Counted from the stretch's first letter, positions 1 through 10,335 are shown. The stretch is DNA of 64,000 nt from Bacteroidales bacterium UBA5349 (GCA_002410065.1 DHQB01000027.1:182884-246883); one strand, 5' to 3'. Notes: generated from the sequence alone by a model not told the origin. Translations and numbers: made by a program.

Positions 1-3000
1 GCTCCATAATGGAGAATTCATAGTTTCCAGAGCCTCCATTAACGTTACTAATTATAATAGAGCCTTCATTAGCTCCAAAGCACGATTCGATATTGGTTAT
101 ACCATAGTCGAAAATAATTTTACTCGGTTCATCAATATATACTGGGTTACCAGGATACTCGGCCGTACAGCCATTATCATCCATTACCCAAATATCGTAA
201 AATCCTGAGGTTACGTTAAAGCTGTTCGGAATTTCATAAGGGCCAACTTCACCGTAAATAGAGTAAATATAATCGCCTGTACCACCTGTTGCCGTAATTG
301 TGATGGTTCCGTTGGGTTCTCCATAGCAAATAGCATTGGTGATTGCAACGCCAGTAACAATAAGCTGGTTGGGTTGTATAAGCACTATATCAGACTGAGT
401 GGCTGGTGTACAGCCATTGGCATCGGTTACTACAATTCTGTATTGGTTGCTTGCAACAAGGTTTGAGAAGGTTGCAGGTGCAGGATGCACAGGATTTTGT
501 GTATTAACAAGTGTAGCACCGTTGTATAAAGAGTAAACAAAGTTAGGTGTTCCGCCTAGCGCAAGTACCTCAATTGAACCTGTGGCATCACCAAAGCATC
601 CACCAAGGTCGGTAATGCTGGTAACGGTAAAGTAATCAATTTGGATAGGTGCAGGTGCGGTTATGGTTACCGGTACGTCATAGTTGCAAAGGTTAGCATC
701 CTGTATATTAATAGTATAGTTGCCTTCGGCAAGTCCGCTAAATGTACCTGAACCTTGGAAATTGATATCGTTTATGCTGTATTGATAAGGAGACGTACCT
801 CCAGTTCCAGAAATAGTAACCTCTCCATCGGTACTATCAGAGCAGTTTACGTTTGATTGGTTGATAATTGATCCGCCCAGAGCAGTTGCTGGTTGCGTAA
901 TGTTTACAGGAACAGTTGCTGTACACAAATTGGCATCTCTAATGGTAATAATATAGTTACCTAATGCAAGATTACTAAAAGTGCCAGAGGCCTGAAAATT
1001 GATCCCGTCCATGCTGTACTCATAAGGTGTAGTTCCATTGGCACCTGCAACGGTAACCTCACCATCGTTTCCACCAAAACACGAAACATTAATCTGATTG
1101 GTAATTGTTCCGCTAAGTGGCGCTATGGGTTGAGTTATGGATACTGTTACATCGTAGGTACACATGTTATCGTCGCGAACGGTTACTGTGTAACTACCCG
1201 CAGTAAGCCCTGAGAATGTTCCCGATACCTGAAATGCAATACCATTTATGCTGTACTCATAAGGAGCAGTACCTTGAGCACCTGCAACGGTAACCGCTCC
1301 GGTGTTATCGCCAAAGCACTGAACGTTTGTTTGTGTAGTAATCGATCCGGTAAGCGGAGCAGCGGGTTGAGTTATTGTAACTGGAACACCAGTAGTACAA
1401 AGGTTTGCATCTCTAACGATTACCGTGTAGGAGCCTGCTGCCAAACCAGTGAATGCCCCTGAAGCCTGAAAATTGACTCCGTTAATACTATAATTATAGG
1501 GCGGTGTACCGTTATTACCGCTAACGGTAACTGCGCCGGTGTTGTTTCCGAAGCAAAGTACATTGGTTTGTAGGGTGATAGATCCCGCAACAGGGGTTGC
1601 AGGTTGTGTAATGGTTACAGCAACGTTATGGGTACAAAGGTTCGCATCCCTAATGGTTACGGTATGGTTTCCTTGAGTTAGGCCAGTGAATGTTCCAGAA
1701 ACCTGAAAACTGCCACCGTCGATGCTGTACATATATGGAGCAGTTCCATTGCTACCTGCAACGGTAACCTCGCCATTGTTACCACCAAAACACAATACGT
1801 TAACCTGATTGGTTATTGATCCTGTAAGGGCAGCAGCAGGTTGGGTTATGTTAACGGGTATATCAAAGGTACACAAGTTGTTGTCGCGAACGGTTATTGT
1901 GTAAGGGCCTGCAGTTAAACCAGTAAAAGTACCCGATACCTGAAAACCGCCTCCATTTATACTGTACTCATAAGGAGGTGTGGCATTGGCACCTGCAACG
2001 GTAACTTCACCATTATTGCCTCCAAAACACGATACATTAACCTGATTGGTTATAGAGCCAGTAAGAGGTGTAGCAGGCTCAGTAATGGTAACAGGTACAT
2101 CAAAAGTACATCCGTTGTTGTCGCGAATAGTAATTGTGTAACTACCAGCAGTTAATGCTGAGAATAGTCCGGAGGCCTGAAAACTGATACCATCAATACT
2201 ATACTCATATGGGGCAGTTCCGTCGGCACCGGCAACAATAACCTGACCATTGTTGCCCCCAAAGCACAATACATTATCCTGATTGGTTATTGATCCTGTA
2301 AGTGGAGCGGCTGGTTGAGTTATTGTAACTGGAACACCAGTAGTACAAAGGTTTGCATCTCTAACGATTATAGTATAGGGACCTGCTGCCAGATTAGTGA
2401 ATGTTCCCGAAGCCTGAAAAGTGGTTCCGTTTATGCTATAATTATAGGGAGGTGTTCCGTTGGAACCGTTAACGGTTACCTGACCAGTGCTATTGCCAAA
2501 GCAGAGCACATTGGTTTGTGCGCCAATAGAACCTGCAACAGCTGTTGCAGGTTGAGTAATGTTTACTGAAACAGGGTAGGTACAAAGATTTGCATCTCTA
2601 ATGATTACAGTATAGTTTCCATTTGCTAGTCCAGTGAAGGTTCCAGAAACCTGAAAATCAACACCGTTAATGCTGTACTGATATGGAGCAGTTCCTTGCG
2701 CACCTGCAACGGTAACCTGACCATTGTTGCCTCCAAAGCACGATACGTTAACCTGATTGGTTATTGATCCTGTAAGGGCAGCAGCAGGTTGGGTAATGTT
2801 AACAGCCACGTTGAAGGTACAAGAGTTGGAGTTTCTGATGGTTACGGTGTAGGTTCCCATAGTTAAACCAGTGAATGTGCCCAAAGCCTGAAATGGTGCA
2901 CCATCAAGGCTATACTCGTATGGTGCGCCGGCACCACTCCCTTCTACGGTAAACTCGCCATTGTTACCACCAAAACACGATACGTTTTGCTGAGATGTGA

Positions 3001-3907
3001 TACTGCCTGAGGGTAAGCTGTTTACTGTGATAGTAGCATTATCTTCTGCAAAAGAACATACGCCAGGGGGATCGTTGCTTCTAAGTATAAGGTTAACCGT
3101 TGTGCCATCTTCGCTTGCATGAGGAGTGTAAAAGGCATTTAGTGCAGTTCTACTGGGGTTAAAGGATCCCAAACCACCAATCCACTCTGCCGATGATGCT
3201 GAACCACCAAAAGAACCATTAAGTTGAACGGATGATGTTGCGCAAACCTCATAGGGGCCGCCGGCATCAACAGTTGGAGCTTCATCAACATCAATATCAA
3301 ATTCTATAAATTCCGGAATTGTTGGGCAGCCTTCATTATAACCATAAACCCTATAGGTCCATGTGCCAGTTGAAGGGGGTGTTTCATTAACAGTAGCAGC
3401 AGTGCTTCCAATAGATTGCATGTCGTTTCTTCTTTCCCAATAGTAAAAAGAGGTACCGCTTGCTTCGAGCATAACCGCTGATCCTTCGCAGCTATTGTGT
3501 GGGGATGAGGTGGGGAAGTCGAGATATAAATTATCGCTTGAGTAAACAACGATGGTTTGTGTTACGGTATAGGTACCATATCCAGTTTTAGTTGCACTAA
3601 AAGTTAAGTAGTATGTGCCGGGGTTGGGGCAGTTAAATGTAACAAATGGAGCATTTACATCATTAATAAATGCAGCTGCTGTACCGCTCCATGCAGGACT
3701 GTTAATTGTATAAGGATTTGTAGGAGGATTATTAGTTACTCCCCAGAAAAAGAAAATATCGGACCCAGCACAAACAGGCACAGGATCGCTCATGTTTATC
3801 TGAGTTTGGGTTTTGTTATTGATTGTTACTGTAAGCGTTGCAAAAGCATTGCTACCGGTAAAACCCAATATTGATAAAACGGCAAGAAGGGTGTAAATCC
3901 TTTTCAT
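1..3907 (-). CDS. SprB-repeat surface adhesin, N-terminal part (cut by window edge)
   Basis: About 1302 residues are visible. The frame is open from the ATG at 3907 to the left edge, so the C-terminus is missing. It starts with a signal peptide (MKRIYTLLAVLSILGFTGSN, then AFA). Ig/PKD-like segments follow to about residue 300. Ten 79-residue SprB-type repeats come next, each with the pattern NV.CFGGN.G...APY.YSI. and ending TITQPA, and then at least three more divergent repeats. SprB repeats are known from the gliding-motility adhesin of Flavobacterium and from many large Bacteroidota surface proteins. By analogy this is a cell-surface adhesin, probably exported by the type IX system through a C-terminal domain outside the window. 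The exact role (gliding, attachment) is inference. It is transcribed alone, with 660 bp of non-coding DNA upstream. Confidence 0.85.
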   Translation of the reverse strand, partial: MKRIYTLLAVLSILGFTGSNAFATLTVTINNKTQTQINMSDPVPVCAGSDIFFFWGVTNNPPTNPYTINSPAWSGTAAAFINDVNAPFVTFNCPNPGTYYLTFSATKTGYGTYTVTQTIVVYSSDNLYLDFPTSSPHNSCEGSAVMLEASGTSFYYWERRNDMQSIGSTAATVNETPPSTGTWTYRVYGYNEGCPTIPEFIEFDIDVDEAPTVDAGGPYEVCATSSVQLNGSFGGSASSAEWIGGLGSFNPSRTALNAFYTPHASEDGTTVNLILRSNDPPGVCSFAEDNATITVNSLPSGSITSQQNVSCFGGNNGEFTVEGSGAGAPYEYSLDGAPFQALGTFTGLTMGTYTVTIRNSNSCTFNVAVNITQPAAALTGSITNQVNVSCFGGNNGQVTVAGAQGTAPYQYSINGVDFQVSGTFTGLANGNYTVIIRDANLCTYPVSVNITQPATAVAGSIGAQTNVLCFGNSTGQVTVNGSNGTPPYNYSINGTTFQASGTFTNLAAGPYTIIVRDANLCTTGVPVTITQPAAPLTGSITNQDNVLCFGGNNGQVIVAGADGTAPYEYSIDGISFQASGLFSALTAGSYTITIRDNNGCTFDVPVTITEPATPLTGSITNQVNVSCFGGNNGEVTVAGANATPPYEYSINGGGFQVSGTFTGLTAGPYTITVRDNNLCTFDIPVNITQPAAALTGSITNQVNVLCFGGNNGEVTVAGSNGTAPYMYSIDGGSFQVSGTFTGLTQGNHTVTIRDANLCTHNVAVTITQPATPVAGSITLQTNVLCFGNNTGAVTVSGNNGTPPYNYSINGVNFQASGAFTGLAAGSYTVIVRDANLCTTGVPVTITQPAAPLTGSITTQTNVQCFGDNTGAVTVAGAQGTAPYEYSINGIAFQVSGTFSGLTAGSYTVTVRDDNMCTYDVTVSITQPIAPLSGTITNQINVSCFGGNDGEVTVAGANGTTPYEYSMDGINFQASGTFSNLALGNYIITIRDANLCTATVPVNITQPATALGGSIINQSNVNCSDSTDGEVTISGTGGTSPYQYSINDINFQGSGTFSGLAEGNYTINIQDANLCNYDVPVTITAPAPIQIDYFTVTSITDLGGCFGDATGSIEVLALGGTPNFVYSLYNGATLVNTQNPVHPAPATFSNLVASNQYRIVVTDANGCTPATQSDIVLIQPNQLIVTGVAITNAICYGEPNGTITITATGGTGDYIYSIYGEVGPYEIPNSFNVTSGFYDIWVMDDNGCTAEYPGNPVYIDEPSKIIFDYGITNIESCFGANEGSIIISNVNGGSGNYEFSIME
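640..3009 (-). repeat. Ten tandem 237-bp SprB repeats
   Basis: Ten in-frame units of 237 bp (79 codons) fill exactly 2370 bp of the adhesin gene. Landmarks such as the codons for YSI and for TITQPA recur every 237 bp. Units 3 and 7 resemble each other more than their neighbours do. The stretch at about 2313 recurs at about 1365, which is 948 bp or four units away, so there is a higher-order period of four units. Confidence 0.9.
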
Positions 3908-4569
3908 AATATTTTAGATTATGTTATTCATTTCAGCTTGTTGAAAAAAGGCCAAATTTTGTTGAAAAATATTGGATGTAAAGAACGTTGGAACTCAAAA
4001 TACTCCTAATTTATAAAGCGAAAGTAGATATTTTTTCATTATGCACAAAAACATACCCCTAAAAATTAGCATGTTAGCGCAATTGGTATAACTAAGAGGC
4101 ATTAATTATTTAAATCGAAAAAAATTAAAATACCTGATAATCAATGTTATAATGCGTTTTCTTTATGCTTATTGGCTTATACATCATTTGTACGATTATT
4201 TTTGCGCAAATGTTCAGAATTTAAAAGGCGTATTCATGCCATTTACACTAATGTTCTGCCCGTTTACGGGCAATTTCGTTGCTTTAGCCTATCTTTTTGC
4301 AATATTAACCCATATTAAACAATAACCCTGCCAGCTGTTATAACTATTTGTGAATTTGACGAATGCGTAAAATAATGTGATTAAACCAATGCCGAAAGTG
4401 GGCATATACTAGTTTTCTATTAAAATAACATTAAATAAACCCTAAAGACGGTTAACAGATGGTTTGTGGGTTATGAAATTATGTAAAGTAGATTTCCATG
4501 AAAAATATTGGCTCAAGAATGGAACATATTGATTGTATTTTCGAATACATTAATATGAGAATCAATTAA
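3908..4569. other. Non-coding AT-rich spacer
   Basis: No convincing gene is seen in these 662 bases between two divergent genes. A perfect 7-bp hairpin with a TT loop (TGCCCGT/ACGGGCA) lies at 4257-4272. A TATTTTTG box matching the Bacteroidota -7 consensus lies at 4197-4204, but it has no well-spaced TTG partner and is far from the next start. The space must hold the promoters of both neighbours. Confidence 0.5.
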
Positions 4570-4587
4570 ATGAAAGGAGAGAGAGCT

Positions 4588-4989
4588 ATGAAAACAAATT
4601 TCTTTTGTCCGAAGTGCCAAGGGTACTTAAGCGTAGCCGATAAGGTTGTTTTTGCCATTAAAAAGAAGGGCTTGGATGGTGGTTTACTTTTGTTAAGCCC
4701 CAATCTGGGGGAATACACCTATGAATATCATCCAAGCATTGAGCTAATTGAAGGCGAAGAGATTGACTTTTTCTGCCCAATGTGTGGGTACGATTTAACC
4801 CTTGAGGGAGTCAAAAAATTGGCTAGGGTTAAAATGCAGATAGACGATAAGGAGACATTTTGGGTAGTATTCTCCAAAAAGAAAGGGGAGAGATGCACCT
4901 ATAAAATCTCCGATGGAGGGGAGAAAGAATCTTTTGGGGAGCATTCGGGTTTAAATATTGACATTTTGAGTATTAATCTACTGAAATAG
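4588..4989 (+). CDS. Small protein with two CxxC zinc-ribbon-like knuckles
   Basis: This encodes 133 residues from the ATG at 4588. An in-frame ATG at 4570 is possible, but a purine-rich AGGAGAG stretch sits just upstream of 4588, which favours the later start. The protein has CPKC near residue 8 and CPMC near residue 66, a spacing that could form one split treble-clef or zinc-ribbon site. No membrane segment or signal peptide is seen, so it is probably cytosolic. I do not recognise the family. A regulatory or nucleic-acid-related role is possible but not shown. It stands alone between non-coding regions. Confidence 0.7.
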   Translation: MKTNFFCPKCQGYLSVADKVVFAIKKKGLDGGLLLLSPNLGEYTYEYHPSIELIEGEEIDFFCPMCGYDLTLEGVKKLARVKMQIDDKETFWVVFSKKKGERCTYKISDGGEKESFGEHSGLNIDILSINLLK

Positions 4990-5239
4990 GATTACGTAAG
5001 GGAAATGTGATGAAGGGATGAAGAGCTGATCAGTGGCTTCGAGAGCCACTTCGATGAACACTTCGGCAAGCTCAGTACACCGCTCAGTGCATCGCTCAGC
5101 TACCTCTAAACAATGTCGATATATGGTTATTGGAGCATTGCTTTTGGCAAACAAGAGATTCTTTTCTTTGTCAGTGACTTCGAGAGCCTCAGTCACCAGA
5201 TTGGCCGCTTGGTGAGGCTCATGTTTAGAAAGGCATAAC

Positions 5240-5276
5240 AGATTGCTTCTCCGCCAACTGGCGGATCGCAATGACG
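5240..5276. repeat. GTCATTGCGA-type interspersed repeat, single copy
   Basis: This half-unit runs from AGATTGCTTCTCCGCC through an inverted CCGCC/GGCGG core to TCGCAATGACG. The same unit occurs as facing pairs at 42007-42117 and 51479-51572, so the window holds three dispersed loci of one repeat family. Confidence 0.75.
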
Positions 5277-5332
5277 AGAAGGAAACGCACCCCTTCACAT
5301 ATTTAAGTATTTTGATAATTACCCATTAAACT

Positions 5333-5370
5333 AAAGCCCTTGTAAGTTTTTAAAAACCTACAAGGGCTTT
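5333..5370 (-). terminator. Hairpin terminator for the FISUMP gene
   Basis: Arms AAAGCCCTTGTA and TACAAGGGCTTT pair over at least 12 bp around an A/T loop. The hairpin lies about 50 bp beyond the stop of the minus-strand gene ending at 5423, followed on that strand by a T-rich stretch. Confidence 0.7.
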
Positions 5371-5422
5371 GAAATATTAAGGATGAAACACTAAAGCACT
5401 CCCTTTTGCTCTTACTGCTATT

Positions 5423-8400
5423 CTAGGGTATCTTTATGCACCTAACGCTTACCGCATCTTCTCTACTATTTGCGTCAGTGCCTAGAAGATTTAACTCACT
5501 AACTTCTTCGCTATCATGCGTTAGGCTGTAAACTGTGTTTGCTGTCTGGTTAACCTCCGTGGCAGACCAAAAATATGCTTCTTGTGGTTGGCCTGAGGGT
5601 GTTCCGTAGTAATACCCCGATGAGCCTTGATAGCCTGCAGGTATTGCCGAAAAACCACTTGAGTTAGTTGCGCCAGTGTTTGGAGAGTCCCATAGACCCT
5701 CGATGTCCATTTCTACTGCCTTTAATTTTCCGCCGGCAAGGTTTACTCCTCCTAAGAAGGTAAAAAGTTCAGTCCAATCACTATTATCTGGCAACCTCCA
5801 TCCTGCTGGGCAAAGACCACGAGCATCCTTAATAACCCCATGAGAGTATACCATTCCATAGTTATGACCCCAATAATTCAGATTGGGATGATAAGTGTAG
5901 TAAGGGACGTTGGGTTCAGGAATATTCCCTGCGTAAATATAGTTAATAGGATCGCCATTGGCGTAGTTAACCGTATGGAGGTTTTGGCCCATCCATGTTT
6001 GAGTACCAATTACAACCTCGGGGTAACGGGTAGGAGGAAATACAATACTGTCGATCCAGGCACAATCGGATCCAGAAGATACAGAATAATCCTTTTTGTA
6101 CTCCCATGTAAGCGTGGTGGCTCCCGCTGGAATTGTAAATGAAACCTGTTCCCAATCTAATTCGCCTGACCACATGCCAAATTCTACTCCGTTTACCATA
6201 AAACGTAAGATATCGGAATAATCCTCACTGCTAACCTTACGAAGGAATTTAACTTGACCGCCAATGCTTTTGAAAAATATGCTTAAAGAAGCTGATTGAT
6301 CATGGCCAATGGTCTGAGATCGAGCAGAGAAAGTTCCTTCTCCAGCTAGATTATTATCGATAATCCAGCCAGTTTCGCCCTGTGTCCAAAAACTAACAAA
6401 GTTGCCCGTTTCAAAATCTTCGAACTCTGGGCTCTCGATTGGCAATTTAAACTCTATTTGGTTACCATAACCTGTTCCCTGGTTGTTAGTTGCGTATGCC
6501 CTTAGATAATACTTTGTATCGATTTCTAGTCCTGTTATTTGGCTAGTGAATGTATCGTTAACGCTTTCGGAGGTTGAGCCCAGATTATCTGTTAGTGTAG
6601 GCGATGGGCTTTGGCTCCAAACCAGACCAACACTAGTTATTGTACTTAGCCCTTCGTAAACTATTTTACCGCCAGAAGATGCCGAATTGTTGGTAAAGTT
6701 GTCTAAAGGGATTGTTGTTAAAATAGGGATACCGGTATCCTTTATGCACCTTACGGTGAGTGCATCCTCCGCATTCATTTGTATATCATAGCCCCAGTTG
6801 TTATTGGTGGTTGCTTCAGCACTATAAGTTACAAGAGTTAGAACTTTATTCCTATTGGGGTATTCACTTTCAGATAGTGACCAGATTGAAGCGCCAAAGG
6901 AATTCTGTTCAAAATAGCCCCATGAACTCCAAAAGCCTGCAGGAACTGCTGAAAAACCACTTTCGTTTGTGGCACCTTCATTTGGAGCTTCCCAGGAACC
7001 AGAACCAAGGGTTCCAATTGTTTTCATTTTTCCACCGGCAATGCTTTGTCCGCCCAATGTGTTAATTACCAATTCCCAATCCTCAATATAGGGAAGCCTA
7101 AATCCAGTAGGGCAAATACCCCGGGCATCTAAAATTGTGCTATAGGAGTATAACTTGCCATGGTTTACAGCATTTACTCCTGGATCTGGATTAAAAGTAT
7201 AGAAGTTGCGCGAGGTGTCTGCCTGAGTTGCCATCTCATCTGAATTGTTAAACTGTGTTGTGTTAAGGTTTTGGGCCATCCACTCCTGCTCACCAATTTG
7301 GGTTGTAAAATATTGGTTTCCCTGTATATCGGTAATAATAGCCTTATAGGTTTTTATTAGCATGGCTTTACTATACTTTACACCATTGCCATTTGAGGCG
7401 TAAGCTTTAACGTAATAGGTTGTATTTGGAACTAGCCCAGTAAAGGAGTGTGCAAATTCTCCAACTTCGATTATCGGATCAGAGAAGTGGTGGGCATTAT
7501 TTAAGATTGTTGGATCGGGGGTAAGCCCAACAACAAACCCTCTGGCAGTAAGCGGAGCTTCGGGGTCGCTTCCATCGTCAACCACTTTTGATGAAGCGCT
7601 AAAGGAGTTAATACCGATATTGCTAATGTATGGTGTGTTGATTAATGGAAGGCCTTGCCCCCAGATACATCGAACGCTTTGGCCACTGTTAGCATCATCG
7701 GTATAAACTCTGGCAGTTGAATCATATTTATTTAAATAAAGTTTAAAAACATTGGTAACTTGATCCTCGCCTGCCTGTGAAGTATTGGTCCACCAATATC
7801 CATTATCATGCATTTCAGCAAAATAACTACCATAATATGAGCCTCCAGGTAATCCAGTAAAACCACTTTCGTTGGTTGCCCCAGTATTAGGGCTATACCA
7901 ATGCGTATCGCCAGTTTCTTTAAGTTTTCCGCCAGCAACCTCTTCTCCTCCAAGGAAGGTAATAAGGTCTTCAAAATCGTCTTTAGAGGGGACGTGCCAT
8001 CCTGCAGGACAAAGATTATCAAGCGCTACTGTATATCCATTGTATGCAGCGCCATAAATTGGTTCCTCGTGCATAGCATATGCAGGGGTTCCTAGGAGTG
8101 ACCATTCGGTACCAATCTCAGATCCATCGTTAAGCTTTGTTGTTTTCAGGTTCTCGCGCATCCAGCATTGATCATTTATTACGACTGTTGAGTATTCGTT
8201 TTGATCGATATCGGTTATGGTTCCACAGTTAGCAAAGTCGGTTGTTGTGATTATAATTGAATTGCTATATGTGGTTCCAGCTTCGTTGGTTGCAAATGCC
8301 CTTATATAGTATGTTGCATTTGCAGCTAGCCCTACTATAGTAGTATTAAATGGTAAAGCATCATATAAAAAAGATATACCTTGGTTAATCTCAATACAAG

Positions 8401-10186
8401 GTAAAGGTTCTGTACTCCAAACAAAGCCCTTGCTTATCGTTGGAGCACCACCATCTTTTGTAATTCTTGCCGATACATTAGCCGTATTTGGGGTTATGGA
8501 TTGAGGATTCGAAAGTTTTAGTGAAGGTTGAGTAATATTGCTTTTTATACACCTTATGGACATTCCGTAATTTTCTGGCAACTCTAAATCCAAAATGGAC
8601 TGGGTATCGTTAGCTAACATATACGAAGCATTGATTGCCTTAAGCCACCACTGTCCTATGTTTCCAAGACCGAAGTATTTAAAATTACCATTAGGATCGT
8701 AAAAACCTCCGGGGTAAGCCGAAAAACCACTAAAATTATTGGCTCCTGTGTTGGGTGCTTCCCATCTGGGGTGAGGATTTTGGCCATCAATTCGGCGAGA
8801 CTTGAGGGCACCCCCTGCAACATCTATACCGCCTAACATATTGGTAAGTTGGTTCAAATCTTCATTGCTTGGCATAACCCAGCCAGTGGGACAAAGGCCA
8901 CGCGAATCGCGGGTTGCATAGTGGTTGTATAGTAAACCATAGTTGGCAAGCATGGCGGAATCGGTGTCAATACCGGCAATTTCCGAATAAGGATATAGCG
9001 TATATGCGCCCTTGGCTATAGTATCCCATTCAGGATGAGAAAGATTTGTAATTATAGGTGAACCATCTCTGTAATGGGTAACTTTTAGGTTTTGGGCCAT
9101 CCAAACTCTGTTCCCAATTCGAGTAGTGTTGTAGGTGTTGGTGTCAATATCGGTAAGCGTTACTGTTCCAAAATTTCCTGCAAAGTTTATATTTTCATCA
9201 GCAGAAACATCCTCGTTAAGATTAACCGTTGGGGTACGGATGTAGGTTGTATCGCTGTTAAGCCTAATCCAATTGTTAAAGCCTTTAATCTGATCGCTAA
9301 ATCCACCAACAGCAAAGCCTCCTCTGTTTCCCTTTGTGGTATCTTCGAATAGATTGATTTTTACGCTATCGGGGTGGATAGTAATAAAATTTTGTACCGT
9401 TTTGGTTTGATCGCTAAATCCCCCAACAGCAAATCCGCCTCTGTTTCCCTTTTTAGATTGAAGTATGTTAAACTGTACTTCATCGGGCATAATGCTCATA
9501 TATAATGAACCCTCAGACTTTATTTGATCGCTAAATCCGCCAACAGCAAAGCCTCCGCGGTTTCCCTTTATTCCATCTTCTTGAGCAACATTAACAACAG
9601 CACCCGATTCGTAAACGGCAAAAACCACTTGATCCGTTGAGTTACGCACCACAAAGATTGGATCTTCAGGTGTTCGCCCCTGCTGTGCAGCAACCTCCAC
9701 TTTATCGGGATCAATATATATTTGTGAGGTTGATACCCATCCTTGGCCATTATGCCAAAGGGTTTGACCGATTGTTCCCACGCCATCAATCTCAGAATTT
9801 GTGAATAGCGCATAGGGCACTGATAGTAGAGGACTAGTGTTTATTAACGTAAAGTTGTTTTCGCTTGGGAGTTTGGCTTCTAATTTTATGTGAAGTTCTT
9901 TTTGCCATTGAATTGACGAAAAGTTATTATCAGCATCGATGCTCCCAACAACAATATTTGCTATACCCTTCGGGTCTGTTGTGGTACTGTGAGTTTCGGA
10001 GAATACAACTGTACCACCCTCTTGCACTGAAATTATTGAGATTTTAATGTTTACATCCTGATTGTAAAGGGTCATGCCCGTACCATCTTTAAATGCCACC
10101 TGCATATTAAAGGTTGTAGGAACTTGTGCAAATGCAATAGCTAGTACTGCAATAAGTTGCAGAAGGGTGAGAAAGTATTTCTTCAT
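5423..10186 (-). CDS. Large secreted protein with four FISUMP domains
   Basis: The protein has 1587 residues with a signal peptide ending near residue 20 (LIAVLAIAFA). The N-terminal 130 residues resemble the beta-rich opening domain common in Bacteroidota secreted proteins. Three 39-residue repeats carrying GNRGGFAVGGFSDQ follow at about residues 206-300. Four Fibrobacter succinogenes major paralogous (FISUMP) domains lie near residues 342-552, 650-842, 947-1149 and 1384-1587. Each has a W(M)xxNL motif, CPxGW(x)hP and a closing VRCI. Fn3-like linkers (GFVWS, TYYIRAFATN) separate them, and a jelly-roll-like segment with CAWIDSIVFPP precedes the last. The protein ends VRCIKIP with no T9SS tail seen. 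An extracellular or surface location is inferred and the function is unknown. It is monocistronic. Confidence 0.85.
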   Translation of the reverse strand: MKKYFLTLLQLIAVLAIAFAQVPTTFNMQVAFKDGTGMTLYNQDVNIKISIISVQEGGTVVFSETHSTTTDPKGIANIVVGSIDADNNFSSIQWQKELHIKLEAKLPSENNFTLINTSPLLSVPYALFTNSEIDGVGTIGQTLWHNGQGWVSTSQIYIDPDKVEVAAQQGRTPEDPIFVVRNSTDQVVFAVYESGAVVNVAQEDGIKGNRGGFAVGGFSDQIKSEGSLYMSIMPDEVQFNILQSKKGNRGGFAVGGFSDQTKTVQNFITIHPDSVKINLFEDTTKGNRGGFAVGGFSDQIKGFNNWIRLNSDTTYIRTPTVNLNEDVSADENINFAGNFGTVTLTDIDTNTYNTTRIGNRVWMAQNLKVTHYRDGSPIITNLSHPEWDTIAKGAYTLYPYSEIAGIDTDSAMLANYGLLYNHYATRDSRGLCPTGWVMPSNEDLNQLTNMLGGIDVAGGALKSRRIDGQNPHPRWEAPNTGANNFSGFSAYPGGFYDPNGNFKYFGLGNIGQWWLKAINASYMLANDTQSILDLELPENYGMSIRCIKSNITQPSLKLSNPQSITPNTANVSARITKDGGAPTISKGFVWSTEPLPCIEINQGISFLYDALPFNTTIVGLAANATYYIRAFATNEAGTTYSNSIIITTTDFANCGTITDIDQNEYSTVVINDQCWMRENLKTTKLNDGSEIGTEWSLLGTPAYAMHEEPIYGAAYNGYTVALDNLCPAGWHVPSKDDFEDLITFLGGEEVAGGKLKETGDTHWYSPNTGATNESGFTGLPGGSYYGSYFAEMHDNGYWWTNTSQAGEDQVTNVFKLYLNKYDSTARVYTDDANSGQSVRCIWGQGLPLINTPYISNIGINSFSASSKVVDDGSDPEAPLTARGFVVGLTPDPTILNNAHHFSDPIIEVGEFAHSFTGLVPNTTYYVKAYASNGNGVKYSKAMLIKTYKAIITDIQGNQYFTTQIGEQEWMAQNLNTTQFNNSDEMATQADTSRNFYTFNPDPGVNAVNHGKLYSYSTILDARGICPTGFRLPYIEDWELVINTLGGQSIAGGKMKTIGTLGSGSWEAPNEGATNESGFSAVPAGFWSSWGYFEQNSFGASIWSLSESEYPNRNKVLTLVTYSAEATTNNNWGYDIQMNAEDALTVRCIKDTGIPILTTIPLDNFTNNSASSGGKIVYEGLSTITSVGLVWSQSPSPTLTDNLGSTSESVNDTFTSQITGLEIDTKYYLRAYATNNQGTGYGNQIEFKLPIESPEFEDFETGNFVSFWTQGETGWIIDNNLAGEGTFSARSQTIGHDQSASLSIFFKSIGGQVKFLRKVSSEDYSDILRFMVNGVEFGMWSGELDWEQVSFTIPAGATTLTWEYKKDYSVSSGSDCAWIDSIVFPPTRYPEVVIGTQTWMGQNLHTVNYANGDPINYIYAGNIPEPNVPYYTYHPNLNYWGHNYGMVYSHGVIKDARGLCPAGWRLPDNSDWTELFTFLGGVNLAGGKLKAVEMDIEGLWDSPNTGATNSSGFSAIPAGYQGSSGYYYGTPSGQPQEAYFWSATEVNQTANTVYSLTHDSEEVSELNLLGTDANSREDAVSVRCIKIP
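9291..9569 (-). repeat. Three 117-bp in-frame repeats (GNRGGFAVGGFSDQ)
   Basis: A conserved 45-bp block coding DQ...GNRGG-type sequence occurs at 9291-9335, 9408-9452 and 9525-9569, spaced exactly 117 bp (39 codons). The blocks differ mostly at third positions, while the DNA between them is divergent. This suggests selection on the short glycine-rich motif. Confidence 0.85.
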
Positions 10187-10335
10187 GTTAATGGTTTTAG
10201 GGTGAAAGTGTTTTGATATGAATCAATTACGTGCAATTTATGCTAATTGTAAGAATCTGTCAAATAAAATTATGTTTTTTTTGAAAGCAGGAACAATATT
10301 TTGATTAATAGTCTATTTGAGTAGGCAGATAGTGC

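Larger units (their letters stand above)
4990..5422. other. Repeat-rich spacer
   Basis: This region holds remnants of interspersed repeats rather than a gene. From about 5035 to 5100 there is a CACTTCGGCAAGCTCAGT-type repeat of the kind scattered through many Bacteroidota genomes. At 5240-5276 there is one copy of the GATTGCTTCTCCGCC...GCAATGACG repeat. At 5333-5370 there is a terminator hairpin. Short open frames on both strands follow the repeats and do not look like protein. Confidence 0.6.

Noticed and set aside
1274..2569. Short plus-strand open frames within the adhesin repeat region
   Set aside because: Both are antisense to the SprB repeats, and their shared peptide words simply reflect the repeated DNA.
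640..3009. CRISPR array
   Set aside because: The period is 237 bp with no unique spacers and the units are in frame as protein.
4978..5298. Open frames on both strands (106 and 60 aa)
   Set aside because: They follow interspersed repeats with low-complexity Arg/Ser/Thr-rich products and no domain.
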